Source of the DNA: an uncultured Muribaculaceae bacterium
GTDB lineage: Bacteria; Bacteroidota; Bacteroidia; Bacteroidales; Muribaculaceae
Length of the DNA stretch: 64,000 nt
NCBI GenBank assembly: GCA_910589055.1
Contig: CAJURN010000014.1
Coordinates: 1-64,000, forward strand
Reading direction: 5' to 3'
A program made the position numbers and the translations under genes. The notes beneath the pieces were generated by a model. The model did not search any database, had not been told where the DNA came from, and saw nothing but the letters and a program-made list of their open reading frames with translations. Shown piece by piece: positions 16,972 through 25,990 of this stretch (positions are counted from its first letter, which is position 1; each line of letters opens with the position of its first letter).

Positions 16972-18555
16972 TTAAAAAATGATTTTGGAAACTGTGGCAC
17001 CCTTGCGCACGATGTACAAGGCGCCCGGTTCAGGATTAACGACCTTCATACCCTGAAGGTTGAAGTACTCCGCGGGAGCGTCCTCACCGGATGTCTCGAT
17101 GTCTGCTATACCGGTTTCGTCGGGATGCAGGGTGATGGTAAGGCTGCCGGGATTGTTCATGAACGCACCGTTCTGATGGTTGCTGAATCCGAGCAGCAGT
17201 GTTCCTGCGGGTATTTTTATGGTGTTGCCTGATTTTGTGCCGAAATAACCGAGCTGCACGCCTTCGTACCACATTCCGGCCTGGGCATAGCGTTCGGCCC
17301 AGCTCCAGATTGCCGCCTGACCGTAGGTCGGTTCTTCAAGGCCGAGTGTCGAAGCCTCGATGTACCATCCACCGGCACCGTCGGTGTTGATGTACATGTA
17401 GTGGTTGTGGCTATCGTGGGCGTTTATAAGATGTCCAAGCGTGGTGTGTTGTGAAAGTGGATTTACAATGCGGTAGTATTCCGATTGGGTCTTGTGCTTC
17501 TGCAGGGGGGCGGTGATTTCCTCGGCTTCGACGTTGCCGAAAAATTCGGAGATTATGTCTTCGTTGAAAGTCGCGGTACCGTAATCGGCCCAGTTGTCAT
17601 TGTCGTCAGCCGGGAAGAATATCAAGGTTTCTGTGGCGGCAACGATTTCGTCGGCATCGTCGCGTCCGGCCAAGAGAAGGGTAAACATGCCCGAGCCGTC
17701 GGTGGAGATTGCCACTTCGGTAAGGTTGGGGTTGAGATCCTGTCCCTGAGCCACGATGGCGGCCTCGTTGCCCTTGGCGGCATATTCGCCTTTGAGCAGG
17801 ATAAGCTTCACGGAAGAAATGTCGTCGCCGATACCGAGCGATACTGTCACTTCATTCGTATGGGAGCAGTAGGGAGAGGTTGCTGTGAGGGTGAAGTCGA
17901 GTGGTTTCGAGCCTGGGAGAGCGATGCGGAAATCTCCGTTGAGAGTGGTCTGAGGCCAGCCGAGATCCGGGTCGCGCACATCGGCGCTCTCAGCCGGAAA
18001 GCTGATGATGCCATCTTTGAATTTGCCGTAATAGGTGTCGCCATATTCGCCCCATCCGCCTTCATCGACGCGCTGGCAGAACCAGAAGCCTTTGTTGAAC
18101 GGGCGGAAGTCCTCGAAATATACCTTTTCGGGGTTGGTGGTGTTGACGTAGAAATATTCCTGTGTATCGGTGTTTTTGAGATATGTGCTCACGGGGTCGC
18201 CACCCTTGTAGGGGAGCATGCGGTACCATCCGGGAGCGCTCACGCTCTGTTCGATGTCAACCACCCACGACATTCCGCGCTGGAAGTCGGAATAATATGT
18301 CATGAGGTCCTCGTACCAAATGCCTTTGCCGATATTCTCCCACTGTCCCGAAGGCTTGTCAAGGGGCGCGGAAGCATGCGCCGGAGCGGCTTTGGAGCTA
18401 TGTGCATCCGCTTCGGAAGCTGATATGGTTTTTACAACGGGCGTGAATCCGGCGGCCACCTCTGCGGAGGCTGGCGTGATTGCTGCGGCCGATGCCGATA
18501 TGGTAAGGGCAGCGGTAGCAAAGGCGGTGATTGTCATCAAAGATACCTTTTTCAT
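16972..18555 (-). CDS. Secreted protein with NLQG-type C-terminal domain, copy 1
   Basis: A 527-residue exported protein of unknown function. The start at 18555 gives a clear signal peptide (MKKVSLMTITAF, then A-rich). The body contains repeated WYRMLPY / EYFYVNTTNPEKVY-type units twice, in the N- and C-terminal halves. The last 40 residues (DAPAEYFNLQGMKVVNP, then ALYIVRKG) form a C-terminal domain shared with the genes at 55449 and 57252. It is a full-length paralogue of the 57252-58838 protein. Similar C-terminal tails in Bacteroidetes often act as sorting or anchoring domains (type IX secretion); no Por/Sov genes are present to test this. Confidence 0.8.
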   Translation of the reverse strand: MKKVSLMTITAFATAALTISASAAAITPASAEVAAGFTPVVKTISASEADAHSSKAAPAHASAPLDKPSGQWENIGKGIWYEDLMTYYSDFQRGMSWVVDIEQSVSAPGWYRMLPYKGGDPVSTYLKNTDTQEYFYVNTTNPEKVYFEDFRPFNKGFWFCQRVDEGGWGEYGDTYYGKFKDGIISFPAESADVRDPDLGWPQTTLNGDFRIALPGSKPLDFTLTATSPYCSHTNEVTVSLGIGDDISSVKLILLKGEYAAKGNEAAIVAQGQDLNPNLTEVAISTDGSGMFTLLLAGRDDADEIVAATETLIFFPADDNDNWADYGTATFNEDIISEFFGNVEAEEITAPLQKHKTQSEYYRIVNPLSQHTTLGHLINAHDSHNHYMYINTDGAGGWYIEASTLGLEEPTYGQAAIWSWAERYAQAGMWYEGVQLGYFGTKSGNTIKIPAGTLLLGFSNHQNGAFMNNPGSLTITLHPDETGIADIETSGEDAPAEYFNLQGMKVVNPEPGALYIVRKGATVSKIIF

Positions 18556-18588
18556 AGGATTATGTTTGAAAAGTTTGAATTTTACTTG

Positions 18589-18596
18589 CAAAGGTA
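18589..18596 (-). promoter_or_regulatory. -7 box, secreted protein / lgt operon
   Basis: TACCTTTG on the minus strand matches the consensus exactly, 33 bp before the ATG at 18555. The operon it drives may run through the TPR-propeller gene and lgt. Confidence 0.7.
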
Positions 18597-18713
18597 GATT
18601 AATGTATCGGATTATGCAACTTATCTCCTGTGGAGATTGTGTTTTCTTGCCTTCGGGGCATGTCCTGAGTGTGTATTAACATTCATTTCACAGCCCTCTA
18701 TGGATTTTTTTTG

Positions 18714-18721
18714 TAACTTTG
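18714..18721 (+). promoter_or_regulatory. -7 box, lptD-like gene
   Basis: TAACTTTG matches the consensus exactly, 44 bp before the GTG at 18766. It lies downstream of the in-frame ATGs at 18637 and 18702, which therefore cannot start translation from this promoter. Confidence 0.7.
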
Positions 18722-18765
18722 CGGCTGTCACTTTATATTTTTTGACTTTTTGCTGTAAAACCCGA

Positions 18766-21528
18766 GTGAAAAAACTCGTCCTATATATCATTCTGACGCT
18801 GCTATGTGTGTGGATGTGTGGTGGTTCCGGAGCATTTGTGCCGGATGTTGCCGCACAGGCCCGGCTTGGTGTGTCCGACAGTCTTCCGCTCCCGGCAAGC
18901 GACTCATCTGCGGTGATGCAGCCTGATACCGTGCCTGCCGATGCTGTTAGTGTCACAGATTCGGTGCGACCTGTGCAGACGGCCACCGTAGCTATGGCTA
19001 ACGCGCGCAAGCGTGCACGTCGCGAGAAAGACGACCTCGAGACTTCGGTAGTGTTTTCCTCCTCGGACTCGATGGTGATTGTCCGCCGCGATTCAGCCTA
19101 CATGTATGGTTCAGGTTCTGTTACATATGGCAATATCAAGCTCGACGCCGCAACCATCGAGATGGACCTGAACGACAACACGGTGTATGCCGTGGGTAGC
19201 GTTGACACTCTCGGAGAGGTCATAGGACGCCCGGTGTTCAATCAGGACGGCACCGAGTACGAGGCCGAGACAATGCGGTATAATTTCAAATCGGAAAAAG
19301 GATATATCCGCAATGTAGTCACCCAGCAAGGCGAGGGATATCTCACGGGTGGTACCACCAAAAAAGCCGAGGGCAAGGAATTCTATATCAAGGACGGACG
19401 CTACACTACATGCGACGACCACGATGACCCGCATTTCTGGCTCCAGCTCACCAAAGGCAAGGTGCGTCCCGGCAAAAATATTGTTGTGGGTCCCGCTTAC
19501 ATGGTGCTTGCAGGTCTTCCGCTTCCGCTTGCCGTGCCTTTCGGTTACTTCCCCTTTACCGACAGCTATGCCTCGGGTATCATCGTGCCAACTTTCGGCG
19601 ATGACTACAACCGCGGTTTCTACCTCAGCAACGGCGGATATTATTTCGCCATCAACGACAATGTTGACTTTGCCCTGACCGGCGAAATTTACACCAAAGG
19701 CTCCTGGGGATTGCAGGGCCGCTCGTCATATGCCAAGCGTTACAAGTTCTCAGGTAGTTTCGACATCAGCTACCTGAAGACAATATACGGTGAGAAGGGC
19801 TCGCCCGACTATTCCTCGCAGACCAACTTCCAGGTGCTCTGGAGCCACTCGCAGGATTCAAAGGCCAATCCCAACATGTCGCTGTCGGCGAGCGTGAACT
19901 TCACCACTTCGGGCTATACACGAAACAATCTGTCGTCGTACTACTCCCCGTCGTTCACCGAGAACACGAAGAGCTCCACCGTGAACATGACCTACCGCTT
20001 CCCGTCGAGCAAATGGTCGCTGTCGACCACCTTCAACCTCTCGCAGCGCACCCAGGACTCCACGCTTACGGTGTCGTTCCCGAATGTCACCGTCACGATG
20101 TCTCAGATCTATCCCTTCAAGCGCAAGAAAGCCATCGGAGCGGAAAAATGGTATGAGAAAATCAAGCTGTCGTACAGCGGACAGTTCCAGAATTCGCTCA
20201 CGTCGAAGCAGAACGTATTCTTCAAGCAGAGCCTTATAAAGGACTGGCGCAATGCCATGCGCCACAGTGTGCCCATTTCGGCCACTTTCAATGTGCTGAA
20301 ATACGTCAACATCACCCCCTCGATCAATCTTCAGGACCGCATGTACTCCAGCAAGGTGCGCCGCAGTTGGGATGCCGAGCGGAATATCGAGCAGTGCGAT
20401 ACGTCGTACAGCCTCTATAACGTGTGGGACTTCACGGCGTCGGTGTCGATGGATACCAAGGTCTACGGATTCTTCCAGCCTATGGGATTCCTCGGCAAGA
20501 AAATCAAGATGGTGCGCCTTGTGTCCACTCCTACGGTTTCCTTCTCGGGAAATCCTGACTTCAGTTCGCCTTTCTTCGGCTATTACGGCAGCTACGAGCG
20601 CCCGTTGGCCGACGGAGGTATGCAGAAGACAAAGTACAGTCTGTTCCCGAACACGATTTTCGGTATTCCCGGACAGGGCAAGAGCGGTACTGTGAGTTTC
20701 GGCCTCGCCAATAATCTTGAAATGAAGGTGAAGAGCGACAACGATTCCATCGGGGAAAAGAAAATATCCCTTATCGAGAACCTCAACATCAGCGAAAGCT
20801 ACAATATGGCGGCTGACTCGCTCAACTGGAGCGACCTGAGCACTTCCATACTCCTGCGCATTACCAAAGGCTTCAACCTGAACCTGAGTGCGACCTGGGA
20901 CATGTATACTTACCAGCTCAATTCAGCAGGCAATCCCGTGAGGGTGAATATCCCGCGCTTCAAGGTGGGCAAGGCTCCGCGACTGATGCGTACAGGAACG
21001 TCCTTCTCCTATACCTTCAACAACGACACTTTCAAGCGGAAGAAGAAGGATACCGACCAAAATTCCGACAATCAGGGAAACAAATCCGGGGCGCAGAACC
21101 AGCGCGACATTGAAGATCAGTCGAGCGGAGGCGACCTTGACCTGTCGTCCGACGGCTACACCAAGTGGGAATTCCCGTGGAGCCTGTCGGTCAATTATTC
21201 GATATCATACGCTTACGGTACGTTCAACAAGAAGAAGATGGAGTATGACAGCAGGATAACGCAGAACTTGAGTTTCTCGGGAAATGTCAGGCCAACGCCA
21301 AACTGGAATTTCTCGTTCAGCGCGTCGTATAATTTCGACACCCATAAGCTCGCATACATGAACTGCAACATATCCCGCGACCTGCACTGCTTTACCATGA
21401 CGGCCAGTTTTGTGCCCGTGGGGCCATACAAGAGCTATAACTTCCATATTGCCGTGAAATCGTCACTGCTCAGCGACCTCAAGTACGACAAACGTTCGTC
21501 GCTCCAGAATGGCGTGACATGGTATTGA
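18766..21528 (+). CDS. lptD: LptD/OstA-like outer membrane LPS assembly protein
   Basis: A 920-residue outer membrane beta-barrel protein. LptD inserts lipopolysaccharide into the outer leaflet. The GTG start at 18766 gives VKKLVLYIILTLLCVW, a standard signal peptide, and fits the promoter box. Residues about 90-260 form the OstA-type periplasmic jellyroll (DSAYMYGSGSVTYGNIKLDA; TEYEAETMRYNF; KGYIRNVVTQQGEGYLTGG). The remaining two thirds are alternating-residue beta strands ending in aromatic residues, closing with NGVTWY. A disordered Asn/Asp/Gln segment lies near residue 775. Bacteroidetes LptD homologues lack the disulfide pattern of E. coli. The partner LptE is not in the window. Confidence 0.88.
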   Translation: MKKLVLYIILTLLCVWMCGGSGAFVPDVAAQARLGVSDSLPLPASDSSAVMQPDTVPADAVSVTDSVRPVQTATVAMANARKRARREKDDLETSVVFSSSDSMVIVRRDSAYMYGSGSVTYGNIKLDAATIEMDLNDNTVYAVGSVDTLGEVIGRPVFNQDGTEYEAETMRYNFKSEKGYIRNVVTQQGEGYLTGGTTKKAEGKEFYIKDGRYTTCDDHDDPHFWLQLTKGKVRPGKNIVVGPAYMVLAGLPLPLAVPFGYFPFTDSYASGIIVPTFGDDYNRGFYLSNGGYYFAINDNVDFALTGEIYTKGSWGLQGRSSYAKRYKFSGSFDISYLKTIYGEKGSPDYSSQTNFQVLWSHSQDSKANPNMSLSASVNFTTSGYTRNNLSSYYSPSFTENTKSSTVNMTYRFPSSKWSLSTTFNLSQRTQDSTLTVSFPNVTVTMSQIYPFKRKKAIGAEKWYEKIKLSYSGQFQNSLTSKQNVFFKQSLIKDWRNAMRHSVPISATFNVLKYVNITPSINLQDRMYSSKVRRSWDAERNIEQCDTSYSLYNVWDFTASVSMDTKVYGFFQPMGFLGKKIKMVRLVSTPTVSFSGNPDFSSPFFGYYGSYERPLADGGMQKTKYSLFPNTIFGIPGQGKSGTVSFGLANNLEMKVKSDNDSIGEKKISLIENLNISESYNMAADSLNWSDLSTSILLRITKGFNLNLSATWDMYTYQLNSAGNPVRVNIPRFKVGKAPRLMRTGTSFSYTFNNDTFKRKKKDTDQNSDNQGNKSGAQNQRDIEDQSSGGDLDLSSDGYTKWEFPWSLSVNYSISYAYGTFNKKKMEYDSRITQNLSFSGNVRPTPNWNFSFSASYNFDTHKLAYMNCNISRDLHCFTMTASFVPVGPYKSYNFHIAVKSSLLSDLKYDKRSSLQNGVTWY

Positions 21529-21571
21529 CGTAGCACCACCACGAATCACCTAATCTCAAAATAATTGTCTT

Positions 21572-21970
21572 ATGAAAAAATGTCCTTATTGCGGCGAATA
21601 CATCCAGGATGAAGCCGTGAAATGCCGTTTCTGCAACAGCAACCTCAACGAAGGAGCCACACCTCCCAACATCGACGACTCGCGCTATGGCTCTTACTAT
21701 TCGCGCAACAATGCCTTCGATTCCGATCCCTCCAACGGCAAAAGCCGCGGCGTGGCTGCACTTCTTGCAATCTTCCTCGGTGGTCTCGGAATCCAGTACT
21801 TCTATCTCGGAAAGGTTTCGGCCGGTCTGATTACGATTCTTCTCACCGTAATCACATGCGGACTTTGGGAAGTAATCACTCTTATCCAGGGTATCATGAT
21901 GCTGTGTATGGACAACGCTACCTTCGTAAGAAAGTACGTCGATTCCACAGCCACACTTCCGCTGTTCTGA
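21572..21970 (+). CDS. TM2 domain protein with N-terminal zinc ribbon
   Basis: A 132-residue protein. The N-terminus has a rubredoxin-like zinc ribbon, MKKCPYCGEYIQDEAVKCRF: CPYC then CRFC, 15 residues apart. After a linker, residues about 58-115 form the TM2 domain: two membrane helices joined by a short turn, with the LGGLGIQYFYLGK motif. Such proteins are widespread but uncharacterised. It lies 43 bp after lptD on the same strand and could share its transcript. Its 3' end is 7 bp from the convergent MFS gene. Confidence 0.87.
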   Translation: MKKCPYCGEYIQDEAVKCRFCNSNLNEGATPPNIDDSRYGSYYSRNNAFDSDPSNGKSRGVAALLAIFLGGLGIQYFYLGKVSAGLITILLTVITCGLWEVITLIQGIMMLCMDNATFVRKYVDSTATLPLF

Positions 21971-21977
21971 CCTGCGG

Positions 21978-23126
21978 TCAATTCTTGCGTTCCACGCGGA
22001 AGTAGAGAACAAACAACATAACGCATCCCACGGCAACGATGGGGATGCCTGCCAATGACACGGCACCATATCCGGCGCCGGAAGCGATTATCCGGCCTCC
22101 TATGTAGGCGGCGATAGCGTTTCCGGCGTTGTATGCTATCTGTATGCACGCTCCGCCAAGGAGTTCACCGCCTTTCGAATAGCCTACAATCGACGATTGC
22201 AGGGGACTTCCGGAACCGAACAGAGCCATTGTGCCGAATACCATCAGCACCACCGCCACCCACTTGATATCGCCGAAGAAGGCTACAAGAGCGAGTGCGA
22301 CAATGCCGAATCCTTCAACCAGCGCGGCCACGAGCGAGGGCTTGTAGCGGTCGCCGAGGCGTCCGAAAGCAAGATTGCCTATGAACATTCCTCCGCCGGC
22401 AAGTATCATGAGCCACGACAGAGCTGATGTCGGAAATCCGGCCACGAGAGTCATCTGCGGGTCGATGTAGCTGTACCAGCAGTAGAGACCTATCTGTCCG
22501 AAAATCACGCCGCCGAAAATCAGCCACGGCGGGAGTGTCTTGAGAAAATGGAACTGGCCTTTGAATCCGCGGTCCTCAAGCGGCTGAAGCGCGGGCACGA
22601 AGCGGCGGATGCAGATGAATGTGGCTACTGCGAAAGCGGCAATAAAGAAAAATGCTATGCGCCATGAAAATGTCTCGCTGATGAAAGTGCCCAGTGGCAC
22701 ACCTCCGAGGGTGGCTACTGTCATGCCTGCAATCATGAAAGCCACGGCACCGGACTGGTGTCCCGGCGGCACGAGTTTGCGTGCTACGATGGCTCCCACG
22801 CCGAAATATGCTCCGTGGGGCAGACCGGATATGAAGCGGGCGCACATGAGCATCCAGAAATTGGTCGAAAGCGCCGCAAGCAGGTTTCCGGCTCCGATAA
22901 GAGCCACGAGCATCAGAAGCATGCGACGCAGGGGCATGCGACGGAAAAGCAGCAAGGCCGGAGCGCCGAAGCACACGCCCGTTGCATACGCCGAAATGAA
23001 ATGACCGGCCTCGGACACGCTCACATTCATGGCCGTGGCAAGATTAATCAGAATTCCCATCATCAGGAACTCAGCGATTCCCAGCGAGAATGTTCCCATC
23101 GCCAGGGCAAACAAACCTTTGTTCAT
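21978..23126 (-). CDS. MFS transporter, AraJ/YdhP-like sugar or drug efflux
   Basis: A 382-residue twelve-helix major facilitator protein of the DHA1 family. The N-terminus (GTFSLGIAEFLMMGIL) and motif C (GGVPLGTFISETFSWR, with the G-x-x-x-G-x-x-x-G spacing) match AraJ/YdhP-type exporters. The loop between helices 2 and 3 has RRMPLRRML. Substrate unknown: arabinose polymers and drugs have both been proposed for the family. A -7 box lies 35 bp upstream; the gene is monocistronic. Confidence 0.9.
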   Translation of the reverse strand: MNKGLFALAMGTFSLGIAEFLMMGILINLATAMNVSVSEAGHFISAYATGVCFGAPALLLFRRMPLRRMLLMLVALIGAGNLLAALSTNFWMLMCARFISGLPHGAYFGVGAIVARKLVPPGHQSGAVAFMIAGMTVATLGGVPLGTFISETFSWRIAFFFIAAFAVATFICIRRFVPALQPLEDRGFKGQFHFLKTLPPWLIFGGVIFGQIGLYCWYSYIDPQMTLVAGFPTSALSWLMILAGGGMFIGNLAFGRLGDRYKPSLVAALVEGFGIVALALVAFFGDIKWVAVVLMVFGTMALFGSGSPLQSSIVGYSKGGELLGGACIQIAYNAGNAIAAYIGGRIIASGAGYGAVSLAGIPIVAVGCVMLFVLYFRVERKN

Positions 23127-23160
23127 AGGATACCTTATATAGTATTGAAAAATCCGGCCG

Positions 23161-23168
23161 CAAAGGTA
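23161..23168 (-). promoter_or_regulatory. -7 box, MFS transporter gene
   Basis: TACCTTTG on the minus strand matches the consensus exactly, 34 bp before the ATG at 23126. It adjoins the palindromic repeat at 23181. Confidence 0.7.
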
Positions 23169-23180
23169 GTGAATTTTTTT

Positions 23181-23291
23181 AGGTTAAAAGGTTAAAAGGT
23201 AAAAAAGGCAAGATAATACTGGCATAATGCAATTCGCCATGCCACTATTATCTTGCCTTTTTGCCTTTTTGCCTTTTTGCCTACCTTGCCT
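23181..23291. repeat. Intergenic palindromic repeat (GGTTAAA/GCCTTTTT type)
   Basis: The left arm is three AGGTTAAA-like units, and the right arm is TTGCCTTTTTGCCTTTTT repeated. The centre is a perfect 17-bp stem (23202-23218 with 23246-23262, containing GGCAAGATAATA) enclosing a second 6-bp stem TGGCAT/ATGCCA. It separates two genes on the same strand and could form a strong hairpin at the end of the esterase's upstream region. It shares the AGATAATA/TATTATCT centre with the GGTGAAA-type repeats. Confidence 0.75.
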
Positions 23292-24503
23292 TTATGGCTT
23301 GAACAGCAAGGGGAGAAATTCGCTTAGGTAGAGGCGCCAGTTGGCCCAGCAATGGCCTCCGGAGGATTCCCGGTAGGTGTAGGGAAGTCCCAGATCGTCG
23401 AGTTGCTTGCGGAAAGCTACGTTGTCGTTATAAAGAAAATCGGTGTCGCCTATGGCAATCCAGTATAATTCAGGCTGATTGATGAACTGAGCTTTCAGCT
23501 TTGCAGCCATGTCGTCGTACACCTCGGGGTAGGTGAGGGCGCGCGGCTTGATTGCTGCGGAAAACAGTCCGATGTAGCCGAACAGGTCGGGATAGAGCTT
23601 GGAGGTGTGGAGCGAGTGGAATCCGCCCATGGAGAGTCCGGCGATGGCGCGGGAGTTCTTTTCGGGAACCGTGCGGTAGATGGAATCGGTGAATGTCACG
23701 ATTTCGGGAAACGCCTTCTCGTAGGCTCCGTCCATAGTGTGTGGCAGGGCGGTGGTGGGGATGGTGAAGCCTTGGGAGTTTTCTCCCGGAGCGGCGTCCA
23801 TGGCGATGTTCCCGTTTGGCATCACTACAATCATAGGCTCGGCTTTTCCGGCTGCGATGAGGTTGTCGAGAATCTGCGAGGCACGGCCGAGTTCGTTCCA
23901 CGCGTTTTCATCGCCGCCCATTCCGTGCAGCAGATACAGCACCGGGTATCGCTTTCCGGCGTTTTCCGGCGCCTCATATCCGGCGGGAGTGTACACGGTC
24001 ATGCGGCGGGAAGTCCCCGTGGTGGCGCTCGGATACCATACCTTGCTCACACTGCCGTGAGGTACGTCGGCCACGCGGTAGAGCGATGTGCGCTCGCCCG
24101 GCGTCATGAAAATATTGTAGGACGAGGCCGTGTCGCGGATGCGGTATGCGTTGGAGGGGTCGTTGATTTTGAGCGAGTCAACTATGAAATTATAGAGGTA
24201 CAGCTCCGGTTCGACTGCAAACGGGGTGGTGTACTCCCATGTTCCGGCATCGTTGCGCTCCATGTATGCTTTCTTGCGCACTGTGATTTCGCCCTTGGGT
24301 GTCATTACTTTTTCCGTCGGCAGGAAGTCGCCGGTAATCTCCACTTCCTTCGCGCATGGAGCCACAAGGCGGAATGTTACCGTGCCGTCGGCATTGATTT
24401 CGGGCGATGTCGTGGCGGCTTTGTCCCAGATGGCCTGTTGGGCGTGCGAGGGGGTAAATGTGAGGGATGTGAGCAACAGCAGCAGGGCGGATATTCTTTT
24501 CAT
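23292..24503 (-). CDS. Secreted alpha/beta hydrolase, esterase D / CE1 family
   Basis: A 403-residue exported esterase. The start at 24503 gives a clean signal peptide (MKRISALLLLLTSL, then SHAQQ). Residues about 25-120 form an immunoglobulin-like E-set/CBM48 domain (TVTFRLVAPCAKEVEITGDF). The catalytic domain follows, with the oxyanion region YLLHGMGG, the nucleophile motif GLSMGG (Ser near residue 265) and a C-terminal GGHCWANW histidine. This is the layout of carbohydrate esterase family 1 feruloyl/acetyl-xylan esterases that strip side groups from plant glycans. No other polysaccharide-utilisation genes lie beside it, so the substrate is inferred. Confidence 0.88.
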   Translation of the reverse strand: MKRISALLLLLTSLTFTPSHAQQAIWDKAATTSPEINADGTVTFRLVAPCAKEVEITGDFLPTEKVMTPKGEITVRKKAYMERNDAGTWEYTTPFAVEPELYLYNFIVDSLKINDPSNAYRIRDTASSYNIFMTPGERTSLYRVADVPHGSVSKVWYPSATTGTSRRMTVYTPAGYEAPENAGKRYPVLYLLHGMGGDENAWNELGRASQILDNLIAAGKAEPMIVVMPNGNIAMDAAPGENSQGFTIPTTALPHTMDGAYEKAFPEIVTFTDSIYRTVPEKNSRAIAGLSMGGFHSLHTSKLYPDLFGYIGLFSAAIKPRALTYPEVYDDMAAKLKAQFINQPELYWIAIGDTDFLYNDNVAFRKQLDDLGLPYTYRESSGGHCWANWRLYLSEFLPLLFKP

Positions 24504-24529
24504 AATTGTATAATGGGTTAGTTGGAGTC

Positions 24530-24537
24530 CAAATTTA
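24530..24537 (-). promoter_or_regulatory. -7 box, secreted esterase gene
   Basis: TAAATTTG on the minus strand matches the consensus exactly, 26 bp before the ATG at 24503. This supports the short start over the one at 24584. Confidence 0.65.
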
Positions 24538-24623
24538 GATATTTTCGATGAGATATGACAGGCGCACGGGTAAATTTGTGGCAATTTTGAGAAAAATCAG
24601 TTCATTTGGAAAATTAGTGCGAG

Positions 24624-24647
24624 AATTACGGAATTTTTTCCGTAATT
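24624..24647. promoter_or_regulatory. Palindromic candidate operator before rseC-rnf
   Basis: A perfect inverted repeat, AATTACGGAA-TTTT-TTCCGTAATT, covers the expected -33 region of the rnf promoter; its last base is 6 bp before the -7 box. Its two-fold symmetry and position are typical of a dimeric repressor site. As RNA it would lie upstream of the start point, so a terminator role for the rnf transcript is excluded. Confidence 0.5.
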
Positions 24648-24653
24648 AAATCG

Positions 24654-24661
24654 TATATTTG
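24654..24661 (+). promoter_or_regulatory. -7 box, rseC-rnf operon
   Basis: TATATTTG matches the consensus exactly, 17 bp before the ATG at 24679. Confidence 0.75.
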
Positions 24662-24678
24662 CAGACGGAGAGCAAGCG

Positions 24679-25095
24679 ATGAAATATTCTATCACACATC
24701 AAGGAAAAGTTACATCCGTTGACGGAACTGTCGTTACGGTAGCGGTTTCGGATTCGTCGGATTGTGCGGGTTGCGCCCTTACCGCGAGTTGCGGCGCACG
24801 TTCCGCCCCCTCGTCGGGCCACACGCTCGTTGAGGCCCGTGCCGAACGCCTTCCGGCTGTCGGTTCGGAAGTGAAAATAGGGCTGCCTTCGGGCGTGACA
24901 GTTACGGCCATCCTGCGCCTGCTTGGCGCGCCGCTGCTTCTGATGATTATATGTGCTGTCGTTGCAGCCTTGGCCGGAGCCGGAGAGGGCACGATGGCCT
25001 TGAGCGGCCTTGGAGCCGTGGCCGCATGGTATGCAGGCTTGTATGTGTGGCGCCGTCTGCATCCGTCTCCACCTCTATGGCGAGTGATTGGCTGA
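24679..25095 (+). CDS. rseC: RseC/MucC family SoxR-reducing system protein
   Basis: A 138-residue membrane protein. The N-terminal cytoplasmic part carries four cysteines in CAGCALTASCG-type spacing (three near residues 29-38), a likely Fe-S or metal site, and two hydrophobic segments follow (about residues 75-120). RseC proteins work with Rnf/Rsx complexes, for example in reducing SoxR. In Bacteroidales the gene regularly heads the rnf operon, as here: rnfB starts 52 bp downstream on the same strand. The gene has its own -7 box with a palindrome in the -33 region. Confidence 0.88.
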   Translation: MKYSITHQGKVTSVDGTVVTVAVSDSSDCAGCALTASCGARSAPSSGHTLVEARAERLPAVGSEVKIGLPSGVTVTAILRLLGAPLLLMIICAVVAALAGAGEGTMALSGLGAVAAWYAGLYVWRRLHPSPPLWRVIG

Positions 25096-25147
25096 GTTTC
25101 AACTTCTTTAAACCTCATATATCCTATTTAAAATACTTCATCCTTAT

Positions 25148-25990
25148 ATGCACTTATTGATTATATCCTCATTGCTCCTGGGCGCGCTCGGATTGCTTGG
25201 CGCGGTGGTGCTCTATGCCACTGCCCGGAAATTCCATGTTGAGGAAGATTCGCGCATCGACGAGGTGGAAGCGCTGCTTCCCGGCGCCAATTGCGGCGCA
25301 TGCGGATGCCGCGGATGCCGCGACTTTGCCGTCACCTGTGTGTCGCGAGGCAATCTTGAGGGCGGATTGAACTGCCCCGGTGCCGCGGAAGGTGCCATGG
25401 CTAAGATTGCCGCCATACTTGGCGTGGAAGCGTCGGAGACCGAACGGAAGATTGCCGTGCTGCGATGCAACGGCTCGTGCGAGGCGCGTCCTGAGCGCTA
25501 TGTCTACGACGGTGCCCGCTCATGCGCGGTGATGAATGGCGTCGGTGTCGGTTCGCGCGGTTGCTCCTTCGGTTGTCTCGGATGCGGCGACTGTGTGGCC
25601 GTGTGTCGTTTCGGAGCCATTTCAATGAATTCGGTTACCGGATTGCCCGAGGTTGACCCTGACAAGTGTACGGGCTGTGCGGTCTGTGCGGCCGAATGTC
25701 CGCGGCATCTTCTCGACATGCGACCGCGCGGACGTCGCGACCGCCGCGTATGGGTGGCCTGCTCGAGCCGCGACAAGGGTGCGGTGGCGCGTAAAGTCTG
25801 CGCGTCGGCCTGTATCGGCTGTGGAAAGTGTGCCAAGGCATGTCCTTTCGGAGCGGTTACTGTTGCCGATAATCTTGCTTATATCGACCCGGCTCTGTGC
25901 CGCGCATGCGGAAAATGCGTGCCCGGCTGTCCCACGGGTGCAATACATACCACATTTAAAATAATACAGAAGGAGGCCGTGGCAGAATGA
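25148..25990 (+). CDS. rnfB: Rnf electron transport complex subunit B
   Basis: A 280-residue iron-sulfur subunit of the ferredoxin:NAD+ oxidoreductase (Na+-translocating). An N-terminal membrane helix is followed by the four-Fe motif LLPGANCGACGCRGCRDF near residue 46, then several ferredoxin-type cysteine sets: CLGCGDC near 142, CTGCAVCAAECP near 174, CIGCGKCAKACP near 224, CRACGKCVPGCP near 255. It takes electrons from ferredoxin and passes them to the membrane core. Its stop overlaps the rnfC start as ATGA. Confidence 0.96.
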   Translation: MHLLIISSLLLGALGLLGAVVLYATARKFHVEEDSRIDEVEALLPGANCGACGCRGCRDFAVTCVSRGNLEGGLNCPGAAEGAMAKIAAILGVEASETERKIAVLRCNGSCEARPERYVYDGARSCAVMNGVGVGSRGCSFGCLGCGDCVAVCRFGAISMNSVTGLPEVDPDKCTGCAVCAAECPRHLLDMRPRGRRDRRVWVACSSRDKGAVARKVCASACIGCGKCAKACPFGAVTVADNLAYIDPALCRACGKCVPGCPTGAIHTTFKIIQKEAVAE

